Shown: positions 16,280 through 25,783 of the stretch, piece by piece
Layout: every line of letters starts with the position of its first letter
Numbering within the stretch: the stretch's first letter is position 1
NCBI GenBank assembly: GCA_945905735.1
Contig: CAMDQC010000040.1
Span: 1-36,065 of the forward strand
DNA: 36,065 nucleotides
Origin: Prosthecobacter debontii
GTDB taxonomy: Bacteria > Verrucomicrobiota > Verrucomicrobiia > Chthoniobacterales > Chthoniobacteraceae
Direction of reading: 5' to 3'
The notes under the pieces: generated by a model
Databases searched by the model: none
The model's input: the letters and a program-made list of their open reading frames with translations, nothing else
What the model was told of the DNA's origin: nothing
Made by a program: the position numbers and the translations under genes

Positions 16280-18679
16280 CTACTTGACGAGGTTCTCCAT
16301 CACCTCATCGGCATCAGCTCCAAGTTCCCTCGCCTTGTCGTAAAGTTTCTTAGCTTCAGCCTTGTTCGGCGGTGTCTTGGTGGCCATCACGACAGCGAGA
16401 TTGAACCACGCATTGGCGTATTTCGGTTCAAGTTGGATGGATGTCTCCAACTCCTTTTCCGCCGCCTCCATCCAGCCTTTCTGGGCGGCCGTGATGCCGA
16501 GGTAATTGTGAGCGGTGGCATTGCGACTGTTTATCGCGAGAGACTTCGTGAGCGCCTCCACAGCTTCGTCAAATTTCCCCTCGCTGTAGTAAACGATTCC
16601 GAGCGTACACCAGCAGAAGGAATCCTCCGGAGCGATGGCGAGCGCTTTACGAAAGCTGTCCTCGGCTTGCTTGAGCTTGCCAGCGCGAAACTGGACAACT
16701 CCGCGATTGGAGAGCAGATAGAGATTGTTGGGCACAAGGCCGAGCGCCTTGTCGTAAAGCCGCTCGGCGTCCGCATATTTCTCTTGGTCAAAGGCGGTCT
16801 TAGCCTGCTCCGCGAGCGGCTTCACGTCGTCGGGCAGATTCGCGATCGTCGCAGTTTGAACGCCCGTGCTATTTGCCCCCTTAGGGTTCTCGGGCTTGAT
16901 GGGCTCGGTGCTCATTTCTGCCGGGTCCTTTTTCGGGAGATCGTCGATTTTCTTCGGAGGGTTGGTCAGCTTCGCCACTTCCGTGGGCTTGGGTTCAGGC
17001 TTAACTTCCGGCTTCACCGGAGGGTTCACGGGCGGTTTTTCAGTAGGCGCGGGCGTAGCTTCTGTTGGGGGTTTCTCGGCCGGACTAGGCGCAGCTTCCG
17101 TCGGCGGCTTGTCCGCTGGCACATTAGCCGCCGGGGTTGGCGGCGCGCTGTTTGGCAGGACGGCAACAAGTATATTAGGGTCTTGAACGGTAAGCTCCGG
17201 CTTTTTGAAGAGCTTGCGTTCCTCGGGCCGGAGATTGACGACGGGTTGCGTGAGAAATCCGATCTGTTTCAGCAGCACGTCGGATTGGATGTGGAGCTTG
17301 TCCACCTCCTTCTGGATCATCTTTTTGCGTTGGGCGCGGTTGGCGTCTTCTTGCAGAACGCGCATGACGATTCCTTGGAGCAAGCGGTTCTCTTCCGTCA
17401 TCCGCTTTTGCTCGTCGGCGCTCGCGGTCTTGTCGGCTTTGAATTGTTGGATTTGCTTGGAGTAGTCTCCGACTTTCTTTTGAAGTTCGGTGACTTCCAA
17501 CGTGAGGCTGGAGTTCTTTTCGGACGAGGAAACAAGGGCCTTCTGCGAGTCTGCGACTTGTTTCTGGAGGTTTGCGATTGCCTGCTCCTTGTCCACGGAG
17601 TCGGCTTTGAAGGTCAGGATTTGCTTCTCCGCATCGCCCAGCTTTTTGAGCAGCGCGGTGTTGTCGGCGATAACCTTTTCCGTCTGCTTATTCAGTTCTT
17701 TGAGCTTGGTGATCTCGGTGCGTGCGTCATCGCGTTCTTTGCTGACAGCAGCGACTTTGCCGACGAGTTCTTCATTCTTCTTTTTCTCCTCGGCGATCAC
17801 TCCTTCGAGGGTCTTGATTTTGCCGGGCAGGGCTTCGGCCTCCTTGGCTTTTGAACTGAGAGCTTTTGCTCGGGCGGTGAGTTGCTCCTCGCGCTCGTTA
17901 GCGGCGGCGACTTCGGTCTGCATTGCTGCTACACGCTTGTTGGCCTCCGCGACTTGCACTTCCATTTCTTTGGCGTGGGTGCCGTTTTTGTCGCCCAATT
18001 TCTTAATTTCGAGCATCTGGGTCTGGTAAACTTCGGCGAGATCCTGCGCCTTTTTCTGCGCTACCTCGGCGGCCTTGCGTGCGGTCGCTGCGGCACTGAG
18101 GTCTTTCTCCAGTTGCTTGTTCCGTTCCCGCTCGGCGTTCAAATCCTCAGTCGCAGTTTGCAGGCTCGATTCGAGTTGGTTGATGCGGTTTCGAATCATG
18201 TCGATGCCGTCCCCGGCATTCCCAATGGGAGCCGCCGGAATCTTCGGGCCTTTCACCGTAGTCGGTCGCCCAATTGGCGTCACTGGCCCGATGGGCGGGA
18301 GCCCGATGGTGTCTGGATCGTCCTCGATGATCTCCAGTGGCTTCTCTGGTTTATTCGGAGATACATCGGTCGCGGCACCGCCCATCTGAGTCTGAATGCG
18401 ATCGATGGATTCCATCGTCCGTTTCAGCCGAAACTCCACGATGCCGGGCTGCCAATCGGGCCAAGTCTGCTTCACTCGCGTCAGGATGTTTGCCGCCTTT
18501 TTCAGGTTCGTCAGCGCCGACTTCAGGTTGTCGGTCTTCTCGTCCTCATCGGCTTTTCTCACCAGCATGTATGCTTCAACAAAAGGCTCTTGCCCGCCTT
18601 TATCCTCCGCGCGGGCAGGGATAAGTGGCGCGGTGGCTAGACCGGCGAGCAGGCAAAGGATAACGAAATTACGGCGCAT
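16280..18679 (-). CDS. Periplasmic coiled-coil / TPR protein
   Basis: A 799-residue protein with a signal peptide (cleavage near ARA at 22-24) and a short helical N-terminal unit. A long predicted coiled coil (about 157-450) has regular Leu/Ala/Lys/Glu heptads. A Pro/Glu/Lys/Thr-rich linker (about 505-600) with repeated 'EKPPTEA' elements leads to at least four TPR units (about 618-790: 'KTAFDQEKYADAERLYDKAL', 'GVVQFRAGKLKQAEDSFRKAL', 'GIVYYSEGKFDEAVEALTKSL' and following). It looks like an extended periplasmic scaffold. No enzymatic motif is seen. It begins a minus-strand series with the DUF2939-like gene and adk. Confidence 0.85.
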   Translation of the reverse strand: MRRNFVILCLLAGLATAPLIPARAEDKGGQEPFVEAYMLVRKADEDEKTDNLKSALTNLKKAANILTRVKQTWPDWQPGIVEFRLKRTMESIDRIQTQMGGAATDVSPNKPEKPLEIIEDDPDTIGLPPIGPVTPIGRPTTVKGPKIPAAPIGNAGDGIDMIRNRINQLESSLQTATEDLNAERERNKQLEKDLSAAATARKAAEVAQKKAQDLAEVYQTQMLEIKKLGDKNGTHAKEMEVQVAEANKRVAAMQTEVAAANEREEQLTARAKALSSKAKEAEALPGKIKTLEGVIAEEKKKNEELVGKVAAVSKERDDARTEITKLKELNKQTEKVIADNTALLKKLGDAEKQILTFKADSVDKEQAIANLQKQVADSQKALVSSSEKNSSLTLEVTELQKKVGDYSKQIQQFKADKTASADEQKRMTEENRLLQGIVMRVLQEDANRAQRKKMIQKEVDKLHIQSDVLLKQIGFLTQPVVNLRPEERKLFKKPELTVQDPNILVAVLPNSAPPTPAANVPADKPPTEAAPSPAEKPPTEATPAPTEKPPVNPPVKPEVKPEPKPTEVAKLTNPPKKIDDLPKKDPAEMSTEPIKPENPKGANSTGVQTATIANLPDDVKPLAEQAKTAFDQEKYADAERLYDKALGLVPNNLYLLSNRGVVQFRAGKLKQAEDSFRKALAIAPEDSFCWCTLGIVYYSEGKFDEAVEALTKSLAINSRNATAHNYLGITAAQKGWMEAAEKELETSIQLEPKYANAWFNLAVVMATKTPPNKAEAKKLYDKARELGADADEVMENLVK

Positions 18680-18762
18680 AATAGTGAACGTGTTTTTGAA
18701 GGAAGGGCGGCGAAACTAGTTGATTCGCCGCGGGCTGGCAATCAGTTCTCAGGCTTTTCCAC

Positions 18763-19707
18763 GTGAAGTCATCGTTACCGCATCGCCCATTCATTCATTT
18801 CACCTCTTGGCTCAAGCCCGCCCAACGGACCGCCTTCGAGCTCGCCGGGACTACCGCGCACCGCATCGCCTCTGGCCCCGGCGGCTGGGTCGAGCGGCTC
18901 GGCGACGACGCGATGATCTCGCATAAAGATGACGCCTCCCTCGATGAACTCACGCTCGGTTTGGAAAATTGGGCGGCTGAATCCGGCTGGCAGCCTGCCC
19001 GTGTGTTCGCCCGCTTTCTCCCCCTCAAAAGCGACGAACGCATCTCGCCCATCCTCCGCTCTGGCGACGCCGCGCTGCCGCTCAAGACCGTCGTCACCGA
19101 AGCCAGCACGCGCTACGGCCTCGACTTCGCAGCGGGCTACAGCCACGGCCTTTTCCTCGACCAGCGGGCAAACCGCGCCCTCCTTCGCAGCTTCCAGCCG
19201 AAGCGAGTGCTCAACACTTTTGCCTACACATGCAGCTTCAGCGTCGTCGCCGCAATGTGCGGGGCAGAGACGGTGAGCGTGGACCTTTCCAAGAAATCCC
19301 TCGACCGAGGACGCGAGAACTTCGCGCTCAACGGCATCGCCGAAGCAGGCCACCAGTTCTACGCCGACGACGTGCTCGACATAATCCCACGCCTTGCCAA
19401 GCGAGGGGAAAAGTTCGACGCCATCATCCTCGACCCGCCCACATTTTCCCGTGGAAATAAAGGCCGCCGCTGGCAAGTGGAGCAGCACTTTGAAGAACTG
19501 ATCAACGCCGCTATGGAGCTCGCCATGCCGAAGTGCGCCATCCTCCTCTCCACGAATTGCACCAAGCTCGACCCCGCCACGCTGGAGCGCAACGCGCGCT
19601 TCTGCGCGAAGCTCAACCGCCGCACCGCCGCCTACGTCCGCACCGGCTCGCTCCCCGATTTCCCGCCCACCCACGGCGCGAGCACGCTGTGGATGAACCT
19701 GCGGTAA
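18763..19707 (+). CDS. Class I SAM-dependent rRNA methyltransferase-like protein (RlmI/RlmK-C type)
   Basis: A 314-residue protein starting at GTG (18763). The RlmI-type core is clear: 'YGLDFAAGYSHGLFLDQR' (about 118-135), motif I 'VLNTFAYTCSFSVVAA' (about 149-164), acidic loop 'VSVDLSKKSLDRGREN' (D174) and motif IV 'IILDPPTFSRG' (about 221-231). Members methylate 23S rRNA cytosines or guanines. The N-terminal part is shorter than in RlmI and no clear PUA domain is visible, so the exact target is open. A 9-bp gap leads into the dynamin-like gene. Confidence 0.85.
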   Translation: MKSSLPHRPFIHFTSWLKPAQRTAFELAGTTAHRIASGPGGWVERLGDDAMISHKDDASLDELTLGLENWAAESGWQPARVFARFLPLKSDERISPILRSGDAALPLKTVVTEASTRYGLDFAAGYSHGLFLDQRANRALLRSFQPKRVLNTFAYTCSFSVVAAMCGAETVSVDLSKKSLDRGRENFALNGIAEAGHQFYADDVLDIIPRLAKRGEKFDAIILDPPTFSRGNKGRRWQVEQHFEELINAAMELAMPKCAILLSTNCTKLDPATLERNARFCAKLNRRTAAYVRTGSLPDFPPTHGASTLWMNLR

Positions 19708-19716
19708 AAATCCGGC

Positions 19717-21480
19717 GTGGCATTCCCCAGATTCCCCGCTAAATGCCGCGCAGTGAATCTTGCGGACGCATACTTCCAATCTCGCGCACAACTCGGCACC
19801 GCGCTCTTCGCGCTCAATACGCTCGCCCACGATCTCCAGGCATCGCCGGACACCGTCCGCACGCTCAACGAGCTGGGCACCAGCCTCCGCGAGCCGTTCC
19901 TCTTCGTCGTCGTCGGCGAGGTAAAAGCGGGCAAATCCTCGCTGCTGAACGCCATCTTTGGCCGCGAGTTCTGCCGCGTGGATGTGCTCCCCGCCACGGA
20001 CAAAGTTTACCTCTTTAAGCACGGCGAAGAAGAGCGCGACGTGCCCATCTCGCCGCAACTCATCGAGTGCCACCGCACCGCGCCCATCCTGCGCGACTTC
20101 AACATCGTGGACACTCCCGGCACGAACACCATCGTCGCCGAGCACGAAGCCATCACACGCCAATTCCTCCCGCTCGCAGACCTCTGCATCGTCGTCTTTT
20201 CCACCGCAAATCCGTGGGGCGCATCCGCGTGGCAGTTCCTCCAGCACGTCCACCGCAAGTGGCTGAAAAAGGTCATCTTCGTCCTCCAGCAGACCGATCT
20301 CCGCTCGCCGGATGAAGTCGCCAAAATCGTCGAGCACATGCAGCAGACCATGCTGCAAAAAGTCGGCGAACGCTGCCCGCTTTTCCCTGTCTCCGCCCGG
20401 TGCGCCTTTGAGTCGAAGCACACCTCCGACGAGCCTCAGCGCGCTCAGCTTTGGGAAAAGAGCGGCTTTGGCGCGCTCGAAGACTTCATCAATAAGAGCG
20501 TCTCCGACGGCACCGCGCGCAACGACAAACTCCGCAGCGTCTGCCGCAGCGCGCAAGTCATCCTCGACGAACACGGCAGCCAAGTCCGAGGAGCCGCGCA
20601 CACCCTCGACGCCGACTTGCGCAGGCTCGAAGAAATCCGGGGCAGCCTCCGCGAGCGCGAGGAACAGAGCCTCCGCCAGACCGGAGGACTGCTCTGGACC
20701 ATCGCGCAAAACTACGAGCGCGCCCAGCTACGCGGCGAAGAACTCCTTCGCCAAAAGCTCACCCTCGGCAAAACCCTCAAGCTCATCTTTGGCGGCTCGG
20801 GCTGGGAGAAATCCTTCCAAGCCGAACTCGAATCCAAGCAACGCGAGAGCGCCACGAAGTCCGTCGCCGACGCGCTGGAGCTGATCGAGGCGGACCTCAA
20901 GAGCGTGTGGAAACAAGTCCACGACCTCATGCAGCGCCACTTCGCAGACCAGAACGGCCTGCCTGCGCTTCCCGACTTCGCCAAGCAACGCCAAGAGCTG
21001 CTCAACAAAATCGAGCTCTCCCTCATCGAGCGCGGCGACGGCGCAGCGTTCGAGAGCCAAATGGCCGCGCTCTTTTCCGAGACGACAAACTGGCTCCGCG
21101 TCCCCGTCGGCGTCGCCGCTGCGGGCGGCATCGGCGCAGTCATCGCCGCATCGCTGATGAAGGCCGCCATCCTCGACATCACGATGGCCGTCGCCGGGCT
21201 CGGAGCCACCGTCGGCACGCTCGTGGCCGTGGTGAAGCGCAACAAAATCCTCAACCAATACTCCCGCCAAATGGCCGAGCGCCGCGAGACGATGGTGCGC
21301 TCCATAGACGAACACCTGCGCCACGCACTGCGGCGTTTCTATTTAGAACTCGAGCAGACCTTCCAGCCGCTAGAGGCATTCTGCACCGCGCAAAAGAAAG
21401 TCCTCGATCCGCTCATCGCCCGCGTCCGTAAGCTCGAAGACACCCTCGGCCAATGCGCCGCCGGGCTCGGTGCGCTGTAG
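19717..21480 (+). CDS. Bacterial dynamin-like GTPase
   Basis: A 587-residue protein from a GTG start, 9 bp after the methyltransferase. The G domain has G1 GEVKAGKSS (67-75), the 'LPATDKVYLF' switch-I segment with the conserved Thr (T94), G3 DTPG (132-135) and a G4-like QQTD (191-194). The rest is helical with strong coiled-coil character (about 270-460), a hydrophobic hairpin (about 462-506) in the position of the membrane-inserting paddle of bacterial dynamins, and a final helical region. Family members bend, fuse or tether membranes. It stands alone rather than as a tandem pair as in many bacterial dynamin operons. Confidence 0.9.
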   Translation: MAFPRFPAKCRAVNLADAYFQSRAQLGTALFALNTLAHDLQASPDTVRTLNELGTSLREPFLFVVVGEVKAGKSSLLNAIFGREFCRVDVLPATDKVYLFKHGEEERDVPISPQLIECHRTAPILRDFNIVDTPGTNTIVAEHEAITRQFLPLADLCIVVFSTANPWGASAWQFLQHVHRKWLKKVIFVLQQTDLRSPDEVAKIVEHMQQTMLQKVGERCPLFPVSARCAFESKHTSDEPQRAQLWEKSGFGALEDFINKSVSDGTARNDKLRSVCRSAQVILDEHGSQVRGAAHTLDADLRRLEEIRGSLREREEQSLRQTGGLLWTIAQNYERAQLRGEELLRQKLTLGKTLKLIFGGSGWEKSFQAELESKQRESATKSVADALELIEADLKSVWKQVHDLMQRHFADQNGLPALPDFAKQRQELLNKIELSLIERGDGAAFESQMAALFSETTNWLRVPVGVAAAGGIGAVIAASLMKAAILDITMAVAGLGATVGTLVAVVKRNKILNQYSRQMAERRETMVRSIDEHLRHALRRFYLELEQTFQPLEAFCTAQKKVLDPLIARVRKLEDTLGQCAAGLGAL

Positions 21481-21482
21481 CC

Positions 21483-22592
21483 TCATGGCTGCTTCATAAA
21501 CTCGGCCTGCTTCTTAAAATAATCCAGCCACCCGCCAATGAGCGCAGCGGCCATTTTCTTGTCCGTCGCGGCGGCGTACTCGGAACTCGTCCGGCCCCAA
21601 TAAAAGCTCACGTAGCCCTCGGTGCGCGATTTCGAGCGTTTCAGGAATACGTCCATTTCCTCCACCGTACACGAGAGCGGGAATGTCTCCTCGATCACCA
21701 ACGGCTTGCCGATTTTATACACCTCAAGGGCAGCGAGCGCCTTCTCCACTTCGCCCTTGTTGGGGTAAAGATGGATGCTGACGAAATCGAGCGCGCCGCT
21801 GACTTCCGGCGAGTAAAAGATCGGCTTTGCGTTCGCCCAGACCATCGCCCACGGGATGACGCCGACGGTGATCATGTGCCCGCGATCTTCGGCGCGGATG
21901 GCGGCGGTGAGCTTGTCCACCCATGCTTTCGCAATCTCGATCTGCGTGCGCTTGCCGGGTTCCAGCGTAAGGCGCTGCACGAAGCTGTATCCGCCCAACT
22001 CACCGGAGAGCCAGCCGTCGTCTTTGCTGCCGCCGATGATCGGCTCGTTCATCAGGTCGTAGCAAAACACCGCGTTCGACTCACGGCACGTCTTCGCCAC
22101 TGCGGACCAAAACCGCGCCTGCACGGCCCAGCGCGCTGTTTCATCCATCGCGTCATACCACGCCGGAGTATCTGCCTTGTGGTAGCACCCGAGTCCGGTG
22201 ATGTCCAAATACAGCCCCGTCTCCTCCGCAAGCGCCAGCAGCCGACGCAACTGACCAAGCGCCTTCTCGTTCGGCACGTCGGCAGTGCTCATGAATTTCC
22301 CGAGCTGCAAATGGACGCGCACCACGTTCGCACCCAGCTCCTTCATCTCCTGGAAATCGCTGCGCACCGTCTCCCACTCGGCATCCCAGTAATCCTCCAG
22401 CAGCCGTCCGTTTTCGCCGTGGCTATCGTGGTCGTAGTTCACGCCCCACACACGCAACGGCTTGCCAGACTCCGCCAGCACGAACGATTTACCATTCGGG
22501 CTGATGCGCACGGCCTCTAGCCCAGCGGCATGTGCGGTCGCCGCGAAGAGCAGCGCGATTACGGAGCGGTGGAGTTCGGCAGATATTTTCAT
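21483..22592 (-). CDS. Secreted glycoside hydrolase (GH5/mannanase-like TIM barrel)
   Basis: A 369-residue protein with a signal peptide (about 1-22, ALLFAATAHA). The TIM-barrel landmarks of clan GH-A are present: 'NVVRVHLQLGKF' on the third strand, the acid/base block 'CYDLMNEP' (E183), 'FVSIHLYPNKG' and the nucleophile block 'KPLVIEETFP' (E301 or E302). It likely hydrolyses a beta-linked polysaccharide such as mannan or glucan, but no subfamily is evident. The stop lies two bases from the convergent dynamin gene. No carbohydrate-binding module is visible. Confidence 0.8.
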   Translation of the reverse strand: MKISAELHRSVIALLFAATAHAAGLEAVRISPNGKSFVLAESGKPLRVWGVNYDHDSHGENGRLLEDYWDAEWETVRSDFQEMKELGANVVRVHLQLGKFMSTADVPNEKALGQLRRLLALAEETGLYLDITGLGCYHKADTPAWYDAMDETARWAVQARFWSAVAKTCRESNAVFCYDLMNEPIIGGSKDDGWLSGELGGYSFVQRLTLEPGKRTQIEIAKAWVDKLTAAIRAEDRGHMITVGVIPWAMVWANAKPIFYSPEVSGALDFVSIHLYPNKGEVEKALAALEVYKIGKPLVIEETFPLSCTVEEMDVFLKRSKSRTEGYVSFYWGRTSSEYAAATDKKMAAALIGGWLDYFKKQAEFMKQP

Positions 22593-22661
22593 GGAGCGAA
22601 CTGCGGAGCGTATCCGCAGATTGCACGATTACAGCCGATTCAAAACCGATGGCAATCCCTG

Positions 22662-23321
22662 CTATCCCCGGTCAAGCGCAGCGAGGAGCGATCGATCGAT
22701 GCGCCCAGTCACAGCGAGTCCCCTGTCATCCTGAAAATGCTCGATAGCCCGGCGCGTGCGGGAGCCCATGTCGCCATCAATCGGACCGGGATCGTAGCCG
22801 CGGCGCGCGAGTAAAACCTGCACATCGCGGACTTCCGAACGGTTCCCGTAGGAGCGGGATTCGGTGTAGGCGTAGTTCGGGCGGATTATGACCCAACTGC
22901 CGTCATACCAGTGGTAACTGTGATTATTCCACGAGTAGTTGCGACCTCTATCCCAACCCCGGTAGGCCGAAGAAGGGGCGCGGTAGTATTGGTAGCGCGA
23001 CCATCCCCGGTCGTCGTTGTGATTGGAGTCCCGATAATCATGACGTGCGCGGTCCGAGTAGCTATCGCTCGGCGTCCACTGCCGATCTCGCTGCTCGATC
23101 ACGGTGGGTCGCTGCAGGATACTGCGGGCTTGCGACACCGAGGTGCGCTTACGCTCCGAGGACTCGACTGCGGAGCGCAGCGCTACTTCTTTCTTCAAGG
23201 TCTTAGCGCCCTTCTCGTCCTTCTTCTTCTTCTCGTCGTCGTCCTTGGATTTTGCCAGCAGCGCCGGGCTCATGAGGGCACTGAGCGCGAGCGCCAGGCC
23301 GAAAGTGAATAGTTTTTTCAT
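22662..23321 (-). CDS. Secreted peptidoglycan-binding-domain protein
   Basis: A 219-residue protein with a signal peptide (about 1-23) and a highly charged Lys/Asp/Glu segment (24-45). The middle (about 75-150) is rich in Tyr, Arg, Ser, Trp and Asp, low-complexity in look. The C-terminal peptidoglycan-binding domain (about 161-218) reads 'VRDVQVLLARRGYDPGPIDG' followed by 'GSRTRRAIEHFQDDRGLAVTG'. It probably decorates the cell wall; no catalytic domain is visible. The Tyr/Arg-rich segment is unusual. Transcribed on the same strand as ychF upstream, but with a ~100 bp gap. Confidence 0.85.
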   Translation of the reverse strand: MKKLFTFGLALALSALMSPALLAKSKDDDEKKKKDEKGAKTLKKEVALRSAVESSERKRTSVSQARSILQRPTVIEQRDRQWTPSDSYSDRARHDYRDSNHNDDRGWSRYQYYRAPSSAYRGWDRGRNYSWNNHSYHWYDGSWVIIRPNYAYTESRSYGNRSEVRDVQVLLARRGYDPGPIDGDMGSRTRRAIEHFQDDRGLAVTGRIDRSLLAALDRG

Positions 23322-23420
23322 GGCGTAAAACTACATCGCGGCTCACGACGACGGTGGCTGTATCAGCCGCTCGAACTGTCCCAAACACTCAAAACAAAAA
23401 CGTATGGAAGGCGACGCCGT

Positions 23421-24542
23421 TTACACGTTGAACCGGAACTCCACCACGTCCCCGTCCCTCATTACGTATTCCTTGCCCTCGATCCGGAGCTTACCGGTCT
23501 CCCTCCCTTTGCCCATCGAGCCCAGCGCCACGAGGTCATCATAATGAATCACCTCCGCCGCGATAAACCCGCGCTCGAAATCCGTATGAATCACCCCCGC
23601 CGCTGCGGGCGCTTTATCCCCTGCCCTGATCGTCCACGCCCGCGTCTCCTGCTCGCCCGTCGTCAGGTACGTCTGCAAGCCGAGCAGATGATACACGCCA
23701 CGGATCAGCTCGTTCACGCCGCTGCTCGTCACGCCCAGCCCGGCCAAATACTCCATCGCCTCCACCTCGCTCAGGTCCACCAACTCGCTCTCGATCTGCG
23801 CGCTGATCACCACCGTCTCCGTTCCGAAATGCGCCGACGCATACGCCCGCACCGCATCCACAAACGGCTTCGCCACACAATCCTGCCCCGCCGCCAGCGC
23901 CGCCAAATCCGCCTCCGACACATTGCAGGCAAAAATCGTCTGCTTCCCAGAAAGGAGAAAGAACTCCTTCAAGAGCTTCTTCTCATCGTCCGAAAGCTCC
24001 AGCGTGCTCGCGGGCTTTCCGGCGTCCAAATGCGGCAGCAACTTCTCGCACAGCGCAATCTCCGCCTTCGCCAGTTTGTCCCCCGAGCGCGCGCCCTTCG
24101 TGTTGCGCTCCTTCCGCTTCTCGCACGCCGCCAAGTCCGACAAAATCAGCTCCGTATTGATCACCTCGATGTCCCGCACCGGGTCCACCGTCCCCGACAC
24201 ATGATGGATGTCCGAATCCTCAAAACACCGAACCACCTGCACCAGCGCGTTCACCTCGCGGATGTGGCTCAGGAACTTATTGCCCAGCCCCTCGCCCGAA
24301 CTTGCGCCCTTCACCAGCCCCGCGATGTCCACAAACTCAATCGCCGCCGGCACCAGTTTCTTACTCCCGCTGAGTTTGCTCAGCACGGCGAGGCGCGCAT
24401 CCGGCACCACCACCATCCCCACATTTGGGTCGATGGTGCAGAACGGATAATTCGCCGCCTGCGCTTTGCGAGTGCGGGTCACCGCGTTAAAGAGAGTCGA
24501 TTTCCCGACGTTTGGAAGTCCTACGATACCTGCTGCGAGCAT
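23421..24542 (-). CDS. ychF: Ribosome-binding ATPase YchF (Obg-like)
   Basis: A 373-residue protein. I place the start at the ATG at 24540-24542 (MLAAGIVGLP); an open frame reaching to 24617 adds a non-conserved peptide. G1 is GLPNVGKST (8-16), G3 is DIAG (72-75), and the NxxE motif 'CNVSEADLAA' replaces the GTP-specific NKxD, which in this family gives ATP preference. The TGS-like C-terminus ends 'VMRDGDVVEFRFNV'. It is a conserved translation-associated P-loop ATPase. Length is normal. Confidence 0.97.
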   Translation of the reverse strand: MLAAGIVGLPNVGKSTLFNAVTRTRKAQAANYPFCTIDPNVGMVVVPDARLAVLSKLSGSKKLVPAAIEFVDIAGLVKGASSGEGLGNKFLSHIREVNALVQVVRCFEDSDIHHVSGTVDPVRDIEVINTELILSDLAACEKRKERNTKGARSGDKLAKAEIALCEKLLPHLDAGKPASTLELSDDEKKLLKEFFLLSGKQTIFACNVSEADLAALAAGQDCVAKPFVDAVRAYASAHFGTETVVISAQIESELVDLSEVEAMEYLAGLGVTSSGVNELIRGVYHLLGLQTYLTTGEQETRAWTIRAGDKAPAAAGVIHTDFERGFIAAEVIHYDDLVALGSMGKGRETGKLRIEGKEYVMRDGDVVEFRFNV

Positions 24543-24635
24543 GATTTTTTGATTGGTGAAAGTGAATGGTTGGCCTGCGAGGGCGCGCAATTCAGCGGAG
24601 AGCGGCGATGGGGGCAATGACGAATGTCAAATCCC

Positions 24636-25499
24636 CTACTTCCGCCACAACCACCGCAGCACCTCCGGGAAGATACTCCCGCCGTGCTTCGAGTTATGCC
24701 CATAGCCCTCCGCGAACTCGAAGCGCACGTCGTACTTCATATACCGCAGCGCCGCATCCATCTGCTTATTCGCCAGCGGCCAGTTCCCGAACGGATTATC
24801 CAAGTCCCCGCTCGCATCCTCCAAGAATACCCGCAGCGGCTTGCGCTCCGTCTTCCGGATCAGCGACGGATACGCATCTCCGCCCCGCAGATTCACAAAA
24901 CTCCCAATCGTCGAGAGCACCTTCCGAAACGCATCCGGCCTCTCCCACGCCACGGTGAACGAACAAATCCCCCCGCTGCTCGCCCCGCAAATCGCCCGCA
25001 GGTCCGGGTTCTTCGTCACCGGCCACTTCTTCTCCACCTCCGGCAAAATCTCCTCCAAAAGAAACCGCGCATACGCATCGCCCAGCCCATCGTACTCCAG
25101 CGAGCGATTGTTCGAGTTCCACTTCACCTTCGACAAATCCTCCCCCTCCTTCGGCTTGTGCCCAGGGTTCAGAAAGATCGCCACGCACGGCGGCATGTCG
25201 CCCCGAGCGATCAGATTATCAAACACCGTCGGCACCCGCCAACTCCCCTTCGGCCCGACGTAGTCATGCCCATCCTGAAACACCATCACCGCCGCCGAGC
25301 CATCCGCCTTGTACTGCGCGGGCACATACACCCACCAATCCCGCGTCGTCCCCTCGAAAATCTTCGACTTCCACGGCTCCATCTTCGTCAGCACGCCACG
25401 CGGCACGTTCGGCTGTTCGCGGTGGTCGGGTGATTCGACAAATTCATCGGCGGCAAAAGCAGCGACGGTAAATGCGAGGATGGTAAGTGGAATGCGCAT
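24636..25499 (-). CDS. Secreted esterase, EsterD/Fes-like alpha/beta hydrolase
   Basis: A 287-residue protein. The start is taken at the ATG at 25497-25499, which gives a signal peptide (MRIPLTILAFTVAAFA); an open frame upstream to 25604 runs through intergenic sequence. The fold matches the putative esterase family: 'RDWWVYVPAQYKADGSAAVMVFQDG', nucleophile elbow GASSGG (S174), and a C-terminal histidine in 'EGYGHNSKHGG' (H268 or H272). In this family, members hydrolyse feruloyl, acetyl or enterobactin esters. It could act on plant polysaccharide decorations alongside the GH5-like gene upstream, but that is speculation. Confidence 0.82.
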   Translation of the reverse strand: MRIPLTILAFTVAAFAADEFVESPDHREQPNVPRGVLTKMEPWKSKIFEGTTRDWWVYVPAQYKADGSAAVMVFQDGHDYVGPKGSWRVPTVFDNLIARGDMPPCVAIFLNPGHKPKEGEDLSKVKWNSNNRSLEYDGLGDAYARFLLEEILPEVEKKWPVTKNPDLRAICGASSGGICSFTVAWERPDAFRKVLSTIGSFVNLRGGDAYPSLIRKTERKPLRVFLEDASGDLDNPFGNWPLANKQMDAALRYMKYDVRFEFAEGYGHNSKHGGSIFPEVLRWLWRK

Positions 25500-25597
25500 A
25501 GACGCGACTACATGCAGCGGCAGCGCGCAAAGCGCAAGGCGGTTGCCCGGCCAATTTCCCGGTTTGCCCTGCGCTGCGAGCGTGCTAGCCTGTCTCC

Positions 25598-25783
25598 ATG
25601 TCACTTGCTGAATTGAAATCTGAACTGCGCCGCCTCACTCCGGTCGAGCTTGCTGAAATCGAACGTTTGGCGGCTGAAATCCGCGAGGAACAGGTGGAGA
25701 AACGCGCACGAGTCACACCCGAAGAAGCGGTGGATTATCTATTTCAGAACTACGGCGATCTTCTCCGCCGTCTCGCTCAGTAG
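25598..25783 (+). CDS. Small helical protein, antitoxin-like in size and composition
   Basis: A 61-residue protein, highly charged and almost entirely helical (SLAELKSELRRLTPVELAEI..., then 'RARVTPEEAVDYLFQNYGDLL'). The layout of a short helical domain followed by a flexible segment is reminiscent of small type II antitoxins, but I do not recognise a family. The downstream 179 bp before the FBPase gene contains only a 24-codon open frame (25789-25863) with no toxin-like content. It is divergent from the esterase gene. Coding status is likely, function unknown. Confidence 0.55.
   Translation: MSLAELKSELRRLTPVELAEIERLAAEIREEQVEKRARVTPEEAVDYLFQNYGDLLRRLAQ

Noticed and set aside
18775..20709. 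644-codon minus-strand open frame opposite the methyltransferase and dynamin genes
   Set aside because: It spans two well-supported plus-strand genes and their junction, and its translation has biased, motif-free composition.
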